In this document: one piece after another, positions 8,301-17,138 of the stretch | How the letters are laid out: every line of letters begins with the position of its first letter | How positions within the stretch are numbered: the stretch's first letter is position 1 | NCBI GenBank assembly: GCA_003223115.1 | Contig: QHXW01000225.1 | Span: forward strand, 1-64,000 | Source: Acidobacteriota bacterium | Lineage (GTDB): Bacteria; Acidobacteriota; Terriglobia; Bryobacterales; Bryobacteraceae | Direction: 5' to 3' | DNA length: 64,000 bases | Made by a program: the position numbers and the translations under genes | The notes under the pieces: model-generated | Database searches by the model: none | The model's input: the letters and a program-made list of their open reading frames with translations, nothing else | Told to the model about the DNA's origin: nothing

Positions 8301-8799
8301 TCAGCACTGGTCTTGCAGCACTCGCCTGAGCCTTTCACTGGCCTCGGATGCCAGCGTGTCGCGGGGTTCAATCTCTAGCGCCTTGCGATAGCACTGCAGG
8401 GCCAGCGTGTACATTTCCTTGGCTTCGTGGGCGCGTGTCCCAGGTTGTACCAGGGAAGTGATAGGCCTCGTAACGCGAGCTCCGGATGGCCCTCTCGAGC
8501 CACGGTATGGCGTCGTCGAACTTTTGCTGTTCGATCAGGTAGGAACCGATGTCGTTGTAGGGATTCCCGAACGTCGGGTCAATGGTAATAGCGTTCTTAC
8601 ATTCTTCGATGGCCTGTTCCAGCTTTCCCTGAAAATGATACGTCCAGCCGAGGAACGTGTAGGCTTCGGCGGTCGGGTACGCGGCAATGGAGCCTCTATA
8701 GAGTTCCACCGCCTGTTCAAACCTGCCCTGCATTTGCGCCTGGCAGGCTGCGTGAAACAACTCGCGCGCCTGCTCCCGGCGCTCGTCTGTAATGGCCAT
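8301..8799 (-). pseudogene. TPR-repeat protein, broken by two frameshifts
   Basis: The first 110 residues form regular tetratricopeptide repeats (AEAYTFLGWTYHFQGKLEQA, then NPYNDIGSYLIEQQKFDDA). After RYEAYHFP the frame breaks near 8451: the next frame gives WYNLGHA. A second break near 8434 leads to HEAKEMYTLALQCYRKALE and a natural end at the TGA at 8301-8303. Both breaks are one missing base beside a C-run. Read straight through, the gene instead ends at 8368 with a meaningless tail. The repaired product would be about 165 aa, cytosolic, probably a protein-interaction module. Real decay or assembly error cannot be separated here. Confidence 0.7.
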
Positions 8800-8878
8800 G
8801 TTTTACAGGAAAACACGGGGTGAGGCAATACACGTTTCGGGTTGCGCGCTAGTCCCCGCCAGACGCACACTGGAGGTG

Positions 8879-9763
8879 ATGCCCGCAAAGGTGCGCAAGG
8901 CCGTGTTTCCAGCCGCCGGGCTGGGCACCCGTTTTCTCCCCGCCACGAAAGCTCAGCCAAAAGAGATGCTGCCGCTGGTTGACAAGCCCATCATCCAGTA
9001 CGGCGTGGAAGAAGCATTGCACTCCGGTATCCAGAACATCATCATCGTCACTGGCCGCGGCAAAACCGCCATCGAAGACCATTTCGATGTGAGCTTTGAG
9101 CTGGAATATCTACTCGAAAGCCGCAACAAGAAAGATCTGCTGGCCATCGTGCGAAGCGTTTCAGACATGATCAACGTTTCCTACGTCCGGCAGAAAGAGG
9201 CGCTCGGGCTGGGGCACGCGGTGCTCCGCGCGAGCGAACTGGTGGGCCACGAATCATTCGCCGTGGTGCTGGCCGATGATGTGATCGACGCCGAAACGCC
9301 CTGCCTGCGACAGCTACTCGACGTCCATGAGTTCTTCGGCGCCCCGGTGCTGGCCGTGATGGAGGTGCCGCGCGAGCAAATTTCCGCCTACGGTGTGGTA
9401 GACGCCGAGGCCATCTCACATAACGGCAGCAAGGACCGTGTCTACCGAATTCGCGATCTGGTGGAGAAGCCAAAAGCTGCCGATGCGCCTTCGAACCTCG
9501 CCATCATCGGCCGTTACGTGCTGGTACCCGAAATCTTCGAATCCATACAGTCCATCGAGCCCGGCTCCGGCTCCGAGCTGCAGTTGACCGATGCGCTCAA
9601 ACACCTGCTGCGCACCCGCCCCATCTATGCTTACCGTTTTGAAGGAACGCGCTATGATGCCGGTGATAAGCTCGGGTTCCTGAAAGCCACAGTCGAGTTT
9701 GCTCTGCGCCGCCACGACCTGGGCGAGCCATTCCGCCAGTACCTGAAAAGTCTGCAATTATAA
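8879..9763 (+). CDS. galU: UTP-glucose-1-phosphate uridylyltransferase
   Basis: GalU makes UDP-glucose from UTP and glucose-1-phosphate for cell-envelope glycans. The nucleotide-binding signature is in place early (VFPAAGLGTRFLPATKAQPK), followed by EMLPLVDKPIIQYGVEEA, and the sugar-binding VEKPKAADAPSNLAIIGRY lies near residue 205. The product is about 294 aa, normal for the family. I chose ATG 8879: GGAGG sits just before it and the Rossmann strand starts at once; the upstream 29 in-frame residues look untranslated. Five bases separate it from the next gene, so they are probably co-transcribed. Confidence 0.94.
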   Translation: MPAKVRKAVFPAAGLGTRFLPATKAQPKEMLPLVDKPIIQYGVEEALHSGIQNIIIVTGRGKTAIEDHFDVSFELEYLLESRNKKDLLAIVRSVSDMINVSYVRQKEALGLGHAVLRASELVGHESFAVVLADDVIDAETPCLRQLLDVHEFFGAPVLAVMEVPREQISAYGVVDAEAISHNGSKDRVYRIRDLVEKPKAADAPSNLAIIGRYVLVPEIFESIQSIEPGSGSELQLTDALKHLLRTRPIYAYRFEGTRYDAGDKLGFLKATVEFALRRHDLGEPFRQYLKSLQL

Positions 9764-9768
9764 ATAGC

Positions 9769-11295
9769 TTGACCGATCGCGAACAAGTTCTCTCCTTCGC
9801 CCAAGGCGTGAACCCGGCGTTTCTACCCCGTCCGCAAGGCGCGCTGGCGGCCATCGCTGTCGGCAACCGGCATCCGGAAATCAGCCTGCCCGCCGCTTTT
9901 GAGGCGTTCCGCATCCTGCTCAAGAAAACCGGGCTGAATCTGGCATCGACGGTGCAGCTCTCAGCTACTCGCGAGATGACCACCGATGAAGCGCTCGCCG
10001 CGCGAGATGGCGAGGACCCTGTAGCGGCGGGCCACACGCGCGTTTCCATCCGGCATCTGTATCAAGCGGGTCTTCGGGCCGCGGTTCAGGCCGGCTGGCG
10101 CGACGGATACAATGCTGAGGCCGACCACTTCATCGTGACCGGAAGCAACTCGAACGAGATCGCGCGTTCGGTTGAAGCTTCCAAAGAGGCCATCCGGCAC
10201 GCCGCCGGCTATACCAAATTCACCACAGACACGTCGCGGCTTTTCATCCTGGAGGCCGACTCGCGGCACCCCGCCGCCTGGAGCGATTCCGCCGTCGAAG
10301 AAAAATTCGCATCGTTATTCTCATCGAGCGAGCGCGCGTGGACCCTGGAACAGTTCGCCCGGCGCGTCACCGTGGGAAACGCCGCGTACGACTTCACCCG
10401 CGGGGAAGTGCGTCGACTGGCCGTCACATTCGGCCAAAGTTTGAAGCTCAATGAAGAACTGTTCGATTTCATTCGCCAAACCAAGAGCGGCGCACCGTTT
10501 GACTTTGAGCCCTCCATCGACGAGGCCGAGACGCTCACTACACCCAAAGAGCTGTACTTCTACATGCACTGGCTGAAACTGCGCGGACGCCCGGCGCAAC
10601 TGGTTCCGCCGAACCTGGGGTTCAAGAAGCGGCAGGCCTACCCGGTGGCCATGGAAAGCTCACTCGAAGCCGGCGTGGGGCTGCGCGATTACGTGCATCA
10701 CAAGATGTGGCCTGAACTCGAGCCACGCGTGACGAATACCTTCGGCGGGAAGCCGCTCGACGAACTCACGCATCGAGTGCGCGAACTGGCTGACGTGGCA
10801 AGGCACTTTGACAGCACGCTGAGCATTCATTCCGGCAGCGGCAAACAGGCCCAAGTGCTCGAATCCATCGGACGGGCCACGGCGCGCCGCGTCAATTACA
10901 AGATTTCGGGTGAACTGCAATTGCAACTCTTCGACGTGCTTTCTGAGCAGCCAGCCGGCTCCCCGTGGCTGCAGCTCTATCACCGCATGGTGGAGCGCTG
11001 TAACCAGTTCGCCTCGCGTGGAGCGTTCGGCGCTGAAAGCGAGCTGGCCGCGAAGTACGTCGAGATGGGCCGCCGGTCATATCTCGGTGATTCCTCTCGC
11101 GGGCGCGTGGATGGCAACCTGTTCCTAGTGTTCTGGTTGGGAAATGTTGTCGGCAGCCGCGACCTTCAATCACCCGATGGCGACCGCCGCTTCTTCAAAG
11201 AAAAACTGGACGAGTTGCCGCCGGATCTGGTCTCGGAAGTTCGCAAGCGGAACACGGCATACATTGTCTGGCTCGCGGAACGTCTGACGGTTTAG
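9769..11295 (+). CDS. Tagaturonate/fructuronate epimerase-like protein (UxaE family)
   Basis: A 508-aa soluble protein starting at TTG. I assign it tentatively to the UxaE family, which interconverts D-tagaturonate and D-fructuronate in galacturonate breakdown. Supporting signs are the length, the barrel-like order of motifs, DHFIVTGSNSNEIARSVEAS near residue 120, and the conserved core HFDSTLSIHSGSGKQAQVLE near 340-360, with VNYKISGELQLQLFDVLS following. The start is 5 bp after galU and an SDR gene follows. The link to galacturonate fits the pectin locus elsewhere in the window, but that is inference. A search against UxaE sequences would settle it. Confidence 0.55.
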   Translation: MTDREQVLSFAQGVNPAFLPRPQGALAAIAVGNRHPEISLPAAFEAFRILLKKTGLNLASTVQLSATREMTTDEALAARDGEDPVAAGHTRVSIRHLYQAGLRAAVQAGWRDGYNAEADHFIVTGSNSNEIARSVEASKEAIRHAAGYTKFTTDTSRLFILEADSRHPAAWSDSAVEEKFASLFSSSERAWTLEQFARRVTVGNAAYDFTRGEVRRLAVTFGQSLKLNEELFDFIRQTKSGAPFDFEPSIDEAETLTTPKELYFYMHWLKLRGRPAQLVPPNLGFKKRQAYPVAMESSLEAGVGLRDYVHHKMWPELEPRVTNTFGGKPLDELTHRVRELADVARHFDSTLSIHSGSGKQAQVLESIGRATARRVNYKISGELQLQLFDVLSEQPAGSPWLQLYHRMVERCNQFASRGAFGAESELAAKYVEMGRRSYLGDSSRGRVDGNLFLVFWLGNVVGSRDLQSPDGDRRFFKEKLDELPPDLVSEVRKRNTAYIVWLAERLTV

Positions 11296-11338
11296 TTGTT
11301 CCATCGCACACCGATATTCCAACGTAAGGCGAAAGATC

Positions 11339-12088
11339 ATGCAACTGGACGGTAAGGTCGCGATCATCACCGGAGGAAGCCGCGGCATCGGCAAAGCCAT
11401 TGCGAAAGCATTCGTGCGCGAGGGCGCGACAGCCGTGATCTGTGGCCGCAAGGCGGAGAACGTCGAGGCTGCCGCCAGGGATTTAGGTGAGCGCACCATA
11501 CCCATTGCCTGTCACGTAGGCAAGCTTGAAGAACTGCAGCGGTTGGTAACAACTGTGACCGGAAAGTACGGCCGTATCGACGTTCTGGTGAACAACGCTG
11601 CCACCAACGTAGCGCAAGGCCCGGCCTTGACCATCGACGATAATCAGTTCGACAAGATGATCGAAGTGAACCTCAAAAGCGCGTTCAGGCTGGTACGCCT
11701 GGTGGCTCCTGGCATGTGTCAACGAGGCTTCGGGAGCATCATTAACATAGCTTCTATTGCGGGGATACGGCCACAATTTCAAGGAATGCTTTATAGCACC
11801 ACCAAGGCCGCGCTGATGATGATGACCAAGTGTTACGCGCTCGAACTCGGCCCCCGCGGCGTGCGTGTGAACGCTATCGCGCCGGGCCTGGTGAAAACCG
11901 TGCTCAGCGAATATTACTGGAAGGATGAGCGCCGTTTGGCTGAAGTCCTTGAACACCAGCCGATCAAGCACTTGGGACAGCCGGAGGAAATTGCCGAGAT
12001 TGCGCTGATGCTGGCGAGCGATCGTGCGTCGTACCTGACCGGGCAAGTGATTACCGTGGATGGCGGCGCCACCATCGTAAGCCACTGA
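11339..12088 (+). CDS. Short-chain dehydrogenase/reductase (SDR)
   Basis: A classical SDR of 249 aa using NAD(P)H. It has the TGGSRGIG cofactor motif at residues 12-19, NNAATN near 88, and the catalytic Ser...Tyr-x3-Lys (YSTTKAAL). The C-terminus SYLTGQVITVDGGATI is typical. The residue after the second strand (CGRK) favours NADP. It lies 43 bp after the epimerase-like gene on the same strand, so a sugar-acid substrate is plausible but unproven. Confidence 0.9.
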   Translation: MQLDGKVAIITGGSRGIGKAIAKAFVREGATAVICGRKAENVEAAARDLGERTIPIACHVGKLEELQRLVTTVTGKYGRIDVLVNNAATNVAQGPALTIDDNQFDKMIEVNLKSAFRLVRLVAPGMCQRGFGSIINIASIAGIRPQFQGMLYSTTKAALMMMTKCYALELGPRGVRVNAIAPGLVKTVLSEYYWKDERRLAEVLEHQPIKHLGQPEEIAEIALMLASDRASYLTGQVITVDGGATIVSH

Positions 12089-12125
12089 GAACTCCCCCAG
12101 TCCACACTTGGTAACCTGAAATCGA

Positions 12126-13046
12126 ATGCGCTTGTTTTTAGCGCCCGTGCTGTTCCAGCTGGCGGTTACCGCTGTATCCGCCCAGATCATCGGGGACGTC
12201 CGGGATGCCGTCGATCAACGCGACTTCAAGCACGCCGATGTGCTGATCGCAGACTATCGCGCCAAACACGGGGTGACAGCCGAGATGCTGGAAGCGATTT
12301 CGTGGATGGGCCGCGGCGCTCTGGCGGCGAAACGCTATAACGACGCCGATCGATATGCCGCCGAAACACGCCGGCTCGTGCTGGCGGAACTGAAACACCG
12401 GAATCTTGACGATGAACGGCGCCTGCCGATCGCCCTGGGGGCCGCAATTGAAGTGCATGCCCAGGTGCTGGCTGCGGGCGGCGAACGGGGCGAAGCGGTC
12501 ACGTTTCTACGGCAGGAGCTCGAGACATATCGGACTACCTCGATTCGCACGCGCATACAGAAGAACATCAATCTGCTGACGCTTGAGGGCAAAACCGCTC
12601 CCCCGTTGCAGATGTCGGAATGGCTGGGGCCAAAGCCCGTATCTCTGACTGAGCTACGGGGCCATCCCGTGCTGCTGTTTTTCTGGGCCCACTGGTGCGG
12701 CGACTGCAAAGCGGAAGTCCCGGATTTGGGGAGAATCCAGTCCGCATTCGGCGAGAAGGGCCTGGTGCTGATGGGCCCGACCCAGCACTACGGTTACGCC
12801 GCGCACGGTGAGGATGTGTCACGCGAGCAGGAGACACGCTACATCGATCAGGTACGCAAAGAATTCTATGGAGCGCTGCCCGGCATGAGTGTGCCGGTAA
12901 GCGAAGAAAACTTCAAAAATTACGGCGCCAGTACCACACCCACGCTGGTACTGGTGGATCGCCGGGGCGTAGTACGGCTCTATCATCCGGGTGCGATTCC
13001 GTACTCCCACCTTGCAGCGAAAATCGCTGAGGTCCTGACCGACTAG
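12126..13046 (+). CDS. Exported TlpA-like thioredoxin-fold protein
   Basis: A 306-aa protein with a signal peptide (RLFLAPVLFQLAVTAVSAQ), a helical repeat-like region (residues 20-145), and a C-terminal TlpA/AhpC-type redoxin domain. The active site is FFWAHWCGDCKAEVP with Cys191 and Cys194. The family reduces or shuttles thiols in the periplasm. The SRGRVDGNLF-type residues of the neighbouring epimerase are unrelated, so no shared pathway is implied. It ends 5 bp before a convergent small gene. Confidence 0.85.
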   Translation: MRLFLAPVLFQLAVTAVSAQIIGDVRDAVDQRDFKHADVLIADYRAKHGVTAEMLEAISWMGRGALAAKRYNDADRYAAETRRLVLAELKHRNLDDERRLPIALGAAIEVHAQVLAAGGERGEAVTFLRQELETYRTTSIRTRIQKNINLLTLEGKTAPPLQMSEWLGPKPVSLTELRGHPVLLFFWAHWCGDCKAEVPDLGRIQSAFGEKGLVLMGPTQHYGYAAHGEDVSREQETRYIDQVRKEFYGALPGMSVPVSEENFKNYGASTTPTLVLVDRRGVVRLYHPGAIPYSHLAAKIAEVLTD

Positions 13047-13051
13047 CTACG

Positions 13052-13216
13052 TCACGCCGTTCGCGTTTTCTTGATGACTAACCTCGCGCTAAATTGCCGA
13101 TACTCTTCCAAGGCCCGGATAAGCGCCTCAACCGCAGCGAGGTGCGCGTTGAGGTACTGTAGTTCCTTTGAAATATCTGGCTCCGCCTTCTCGGCCGGTG
13201 GCGCGTTTTTTGGCAT
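13052..13216 (-). CDS. Small 54-aa helical protein
   Basis: A short frame on the minus strand starts ATG 13216 and ends TGA 13052. The product begins MPKNAPPAEKAEPDISKEL and continues through LNAHLAAVEALIRALEEY to IKKTRTA. The middle is a regular amphipathic helix with heptad-like Leu/Ala spacing, likely a coiled coil, with a basic tail. No function is known to me. The codon use is balanced and gene-like, and the gene sits 5 bp from tlpA in convergent orientation. Confidence 0.5.
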   Translation of the reverse strand: MPKNAPPAEKAEPDISKELQYLNAHLAAVEALIRALEEYRQFSARLVIKKTRTA

Positions 13217-13344
13217 ATTGCCAGCTTGTGCCAGAACTTATTTTCCCGAAAGCTCGCCTCTGAGATAAGGTTGGGAAAAGACGAAGGTAAGCGTGTACCC
13301 ACTAATGAAGGTACGTGGGACTAATCTAAGTGGGGGGAGAAAAA

Positions 13345-14658
13345 CTAGAATGAGGATGACAGCAGCGAAGCGATCCGCTCCGCATCGTTCGGGACGACCA
13401 CCGGCCTATTCCCAAAATTCGCCTCAATCATCCGGCCGCCCGGCGCTTCGAGCTGCCCGGTGTGGTACCGATAAATGTAATCCGGATCTTTCAAGAGATT
13501 TCCGGTCAGCACCGCGACCACATCCGCATCACGCCGCATCACACCCGTCGCGGTCAGTTTGCGGGTTCCCGCCAGAGTCGCCGCGGAAGCCGGTTCACAC
13601 CCGATGCCGCACTTGCCAATCACCGCTTTCGCATCGGCGATTTCCTGCTCCGTCACTTTTTCGACGACTCCATTCGATTCCATCACCTCATGGAGCGCCT
13701 TCGGCCAGGAAACCGGATCGCCAATCTTGATTGCCGTCGCCAGGGTTTCCGGATGTGGGACGGATTTAAGCTTGCCGCGCTCACTGTCTCGATACAGCTC
13801 ATAAAACGGTGCGGAGCCCTCAGCCTGAATGACGGCCAGCCGCGGCACGTTGCGGATGAACCCGAGCTGCTTCAACTCGCGCAATCCTTTGCCGAACGCC
13901 GAGGTGTTGCCGAGATTACCTCCCGGCAGCACGACCCAGTCCGGCGAAACCCAGTCTCGCTGGTCCAGCATCTCAACCATGATGGTTTTCTGGCCTTCGA
14001 TGCGAAAAGGATTAATCGAATTCAACAGATAAATGCCCAGCCGTTCGGCCAGTTGACGGACCAGTGCCAGGATCTGATCGAAGTTCGCTTCCACCTGAAA
14101 GGTTCGCGCCCCATACTCCAGCGCTTGCGCCAGTTTGCCATATGAGATATTGCCATGTGGAATGAAAATCAAAGGCTCCAGGCCCGCTGCACTGGCGTAC
14201 GCCGCCATGGACGCGGACGTGTTACCCGTGGAAACACAAGCCACGCGCTTCATCCCCAGGCGGCGCGCTTGAGCCACCCCGCAGGTCATGCCGTTGTCCT
14301 TGAACGAGCCTGTGGGGTTGAAACCCTGGTGCTTGAACGTGATGTGGTCCAGGCCGCCATATTCAGCGGCTCCGTTTGCCGGCAGCAGGGGCGTGTTCCC
14401 TTCCCGCAGGGTCACCACGGAATCGTAATTCTCGAGGAACGGGATGATTTCCCGATACCGCCAGACGCCACTTTGGTCGAGCGGCTGGTTGCAGGTGCGG
14501 CGGCTGCGCCAAGTGGCTTTCAGCGATTCGGAATCGAGCGCCAGGCCGGGGTACGCCGCTTCAAGCAGTCTTCCGCAAAGCGGGCAATTGTAGGTCACCT
14601 CAGTGATTGGAAAGCGCGCGCGGCAACTCCGGTTGAAGCACACCAGTTCTGCAGACAT
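13345..14658 (-). CDS. thrC: Threonine synthase
   Basis: A PLP-dependent enzyme of 437 aa that converts O-phosphohomoserine to threonine. An N-terminal zinc-ribbon-like knuckle carries Cys7, Cys12, Cys25 and Cys28. The PLP lysine is Lys120 in GFNPTGSFKDNGMT, with STGNTSASMAAYA for phosphate binding and LPGGNLGNTSAF later. Other threonine genes are not adjacent. It is intact and transcribed away from padR. Confidence 0.94.
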   Translation of the reverse strand: MSAELVCFNRSCRARFPITEVTYNCPLCGRLLEAAYPGLALDSESLKATWRSRRTCNQPLDQSGVWRYREIIPFLENYDSVVTLREGNTPLLPANGAAEYGGLDHITFKHQGFNPTGSFKDNGMTCGVAQARRLGMKRVACVSTGNTSASMAAYASAAGLEPLIFIPHGNISYGKLAQALEYGARTFQVEANFDQILALVRQLAERLGIYLLNSINPFRIEGQKTIMVEMLDQRDWVSPDWVVLPGGNLGNTSAFGKGLRELKQLGFIRNVPRLAVIQAEGSAPFYELYRDSERGKLKSVPHPETLATAIKIGDPVSWPKALHEVMESNGVVEKVTEQEIADAKAVIGKCGIGCEPASAATLAGTRKLTATGVMRRDADVVAVLTGNLLKDPDYIYRYHTGQLEAPGGRMIEANFGNRPVVVPNDAERIASLLSSSF

Positions 14659-14811
14659 GAATTTTCCATTGTAGCGGGATGGCGTGTGACTTTAACCATA
14701 AAAAGTGACTGCCACTTTATGCTTTATAAGCTGCCCGGCCTTCTCGAACGTCTCCCCTTGCTTACCGAGGGCGGCGGTGATATTCTGGCCTCGGTAACCG
14801 AGAGTGAACGC

Positions 14812-15159
14812 ATGAGCAAACCAGCTGATCTCGCCCAGGGCACGCTAGACCTCCTTCTTCTTAAAATTGTTGCGCTGGAACCGCTGCACGCTTGGGCAAT
14901 CAGCCAGCGGTTGAAACAGATTTCGGGAGAAGTCCTCCAGGTTAGCGATGGGTGCCTTTACCCTGCACTCCACAAGCTCGAACAAGAAGGGTGGATCAAA
15001 GCGGAGTGGAAGGTTACGGAAAACGGCCGACGTGCCAAGTTCTATTCGCTCACGCACCCGGGCCGCCGGGCGTTGGAGCGCGAGACCACCAACTGGGAAC
15101 GGCTGGCGGGCGCGATTTCTCAGGTCGTTCCGACTCAGCGAGGTATAAATCATGCCTGA
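14812..15159 (+). CDS. PadR-family transcriptional regulator
   Basis: A 115-aa winged-helix repressor. The motif order is typical: LAQGTLDLLLLKIVALEPLH, then DGCLYPALHKLEQEGW and GRRAKFYSLTHPGRRAL. This is the acidobacterial PadR type that sits directly before ADOP permeases. I chose ATG 14812; the open frame runs upstream through the antisense of thrC. The stop overlaps the permease start by 8 nt. As the permease is destroyed, the regulator has probably lost its partner. Confidence 0.88.
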   Translation: MSKPADLAQGTLDLLLLKIVALEPLHAWAISQRLKQISGEVLQVSDGCLYPALHKLEQEGWIKAEWKVTENGRRAKFYSLTHPGRRALERETTNWERLAGAISQVVPTQRGINHA

Positions 15160-15283
15160 CTGGCGTTGGTTTCGTCAGATGACCCTCCGGCTCCGAACGC
15201 TATTCCAACGGAATCGTATCGAACGCGAGCTCGAAGAGGAGTTCCAATTCCACATCGAACAACGTATCGAGCTAGTTTGCTAG
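15152..15283 (+). pseudogene. 5' remnant of an ADOP-type orphan permease
   Basis: Only the first 40 codons remain: MPDWRWFRQMTLRLRTLF, then ERELEEEFQFHIEQRIE. This is the cytoplasmic N-terminus of acidobacterial duplicated orphan permeases (MacB/FtsX-like, normally about 800 aa). After the Glu codon at 15269 the sequence turns into CTAG-rich DNA and a stop. The rest of the gene is not found on the far side of the insertion sequence, so the loss is more than a simple insertion. Confidence 0.8.
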
Positions 15284-15419
15284 TCTAGTCTAGAGTTTTG
15301 CAGTTTTTGAAGCTTCTCAGACGGAAAATCTGAGCCCGTCCGCTTTGAAACGGGCGCCCTTGCTCCAAACAAGTTTGCCATAATTTGTTGTTTTTTCTCT
15401 TGCATCGCAGATGGATCTG

Positions 15420-15813
15420 TGTTATCTTTCATTTGATTGAAATGAAAGATAGAGTCACTCAACTTACGGCCCTCCGCAAGCAACTTCTGCAGCAAATGCC
15501 CGATCTTTCCTCCGTCTTGCCGGGTTCCTTACTCAGCCGTATGGTGCGTTGCAATAAGCCCGGCTGCCGGTTTTGCGAGAAGAAAGGGAAAGGCCACGGA
15601 CCGATTTGGATTCTCTCCGTGAGTCTCGGCAGTCGCCAGGTGCGCCAGATCCCCGTCCCCAGCGAGCTAAAGAAAGAGGTAGAAGAAAACCTGCGCGCGT
15701 TCGCTCAGATGCAGAAAGTGCTGAAGCAGATCGCGCAGGTGAATCTGGAGTTGTTCAGGGAACGTAAGCGCCAGCAGCCGTAAGGTCTTTTTTTTGTGGC
15801 TGTTATCTTTCAT
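15420..15813 (+). repeat. 13-bp motif before both IS genes; hairpin over the first start codon
   Basis: TGTTATCTTTCAT occurs at 15420-15432, before the DUF6788-like gene, and again at 15801-15813, before the transposase gene. The first copy is part of a perfect 12-bp inverted repeat (15423-15434 and 15440-15451, 5-nt loop) that contains the ATG at 15442. It could be a shared protein-binding site or a translation-controlling hairpin. Confidence 0.7.
15442..15783 (+). CDS. IS accessory protein, DUF6788-like
   Basis: A 113-aa basic protein with a likely zinc knuckle, MVRCNKPGCRFCEKKGKGHG (three Cys and a His), then a beta segment (PIWILSVSL) and a C-terminal helix rich in Gln/Lys/Glu. It resembles DUF6788 proteins, which I recall as frequent neighbours of transposases; their role is not established, and DNA binding or transposase control is plausible. 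The start ATG 15442 lies inside a perfect inverted repeat. The transposase follows 62 bp later on the same strand. Confidence 0.65.
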   Translation: MKDRVTQLTALRKQLLQQMPDLSSVLPGSLLSRMVRCNKPGCRFCEKKGKGHGPIWILSVSLGSRQVRQIPVPSELKKEVEENLRAFAQMQKVLKQIAQVNLELFRERKRQQP

Positions 15814-15845
15814 ATCTTAGAGAAGAGAGATAAGCATGCCGCCGC

Positions 15846-17116
15846 ATGCCCGATCTCTTAGTTCGTTCCTTTGCTCCATTCCTGCTGGCTTTCCAGTCTT
15901 GCTTCACCCAGCCCAGCTTCCATTCCTTTTGGGCCTTGTCCTGCGCCTGGATCCTCTGCTCGGGCCGCCGTTCTCTCACCCGCATCATTCAATCCGCCCA
16001 ACTTACCGAGTTCAAACACTACTGCTCCTTCCATCGCTTCTTCAGCCAAGCTCGCTGGAACCTCGATGATCTGGGCCACTGCGTCTTCCAACTGCTGTTA
16101 TTTTGTGCAGAGGTTTTGGTCGGCGCCGTCGACGATACCTTGGCCCGTAAATCCGGGCGCCACATCTGGGGCGCGGGCATGCACCACGATCCTCTGCGCT
16201 CCACCCAGAAACGCCCCTTCTTCGCCTTCGGCCACAACTTCGTGGTCTTCTCTTTGCAAGTCGCCTTGCCCTTCGCGCCCACCAAATACTGGGCCTTCCC
16301 CATCCTGGTCCGCATGTACCGCAAACGCCAGACCAACCAGCGCGCACCCGGCAAAGGCGGAAAACTGGAGCGCAAGCAAACCGGCCAGGCCACCGCTCAG
16401 CAATATCGCACCCGCCCCGAACTGGCCTTGGAGATGATTCAGATGGTGGCCCGTTGGATTCCCCAGCGCAGGCTGCGCGTACTCGGAGATAGCGAGTATG
16501 CGGGCCGATCCATCAGCCGGCACCTGCCCGCCAACGCCAAGCTGATCAGCCGCATGAACATGAAGGCCGCCCTGTATAAACCCGCCGGGAAGACCGCCAA
16601 ACGGGGACGCCGCCGCAAGAAAGGCGCCCGCTTGCCCAGTCCTCTCCAGATGGCGCAAGACAAAACAGCGCAATGGATCAAGACCACCGTCACGCTTTAC
16701 GGAAAGCAGGTCAAGCTCTGGTATCAAACCATCGATGCCTTGTGGTATCCCAGTGCCGGCCAGCAACTCCTGCGGATCGTCGTGGTGCGTGACCCCAGCG
16801 CGACGTCAAGCAGTTTCTGGGCTTCGAAGATCCGCAGAACCGGGTGGCCCAAGCCACTACACGCACCGCACCCCTGATCTTCTTTATCTACGACCTGGTC
16901 CTGCTCTGGTACGCGCAGTCGGGACATCGACTGGCAACCAAGTCCGCCCTCGACCGCCTGTGGTATCCACAAAAATCCTCGGTTTCCTTTGAGGATATTC
17001 TGCGCACGTTACGTCACGCGACCTGGCAGGAAAGGATTTTCAGCGACCCCGCCCTGGATGCACACACCCGAAAAATCCTTCAACCCTTTGTGGAATGGGC
17101 GAAAGGGTTGGCGTAA
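15846..17116 (+). pseudogene. DDE transposase in two overlapping frames
   Basis: Frame 1 (15846-16877) carries the first two acidic residues of a DDE site (VGAVDDTLARKSGRH and LRVLGDSEYAGRSI). The third, Glu in VSFEDILRTLRHATWQERIF, lies in another frame that ends at 17116. The two join at about 16795-16801 in a run of four C: rereading one C gives VVVRDPQRDVKQFLGFEDP without a break. This may be one lost base or a programmed -1 frameshift of the kind used by several IS families. A joined product would be about 420 aa, normal for IS4/IS701-type enzymes. Confidence 0.75.
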
Positions 17117-17138
17117 ATATGCAAAACTCTAGTCTAGT

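Larger units (their letters stand above)
15294..17128 (+). mobile_element. Two-gene insertion sequence with CTAG target duplication
   Basis: The element starts AGTTTTGCA and ends TGCAAAACT, inverted repeats of at least 9 bp, and is flanked by CTAG on both sides (15290-15293 and 17129-17132). Because CTAG is itself palindromic, the repeat looks 13 bp long. The element is 1835 bp and carries a DUF6788-like accessory gene and a DDE transposase in two frames. Just inside the left end two short hairpins (CTCAGA/TCTGAG and GCCCGT/ACGGGC) may block incoming transcription. The target was a run of four CTAGT units. The 4-bp CTAG-type duplication resembles IS701-like members of the IS4 group, which is a tentative assignment. 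Confidence 0.85.
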
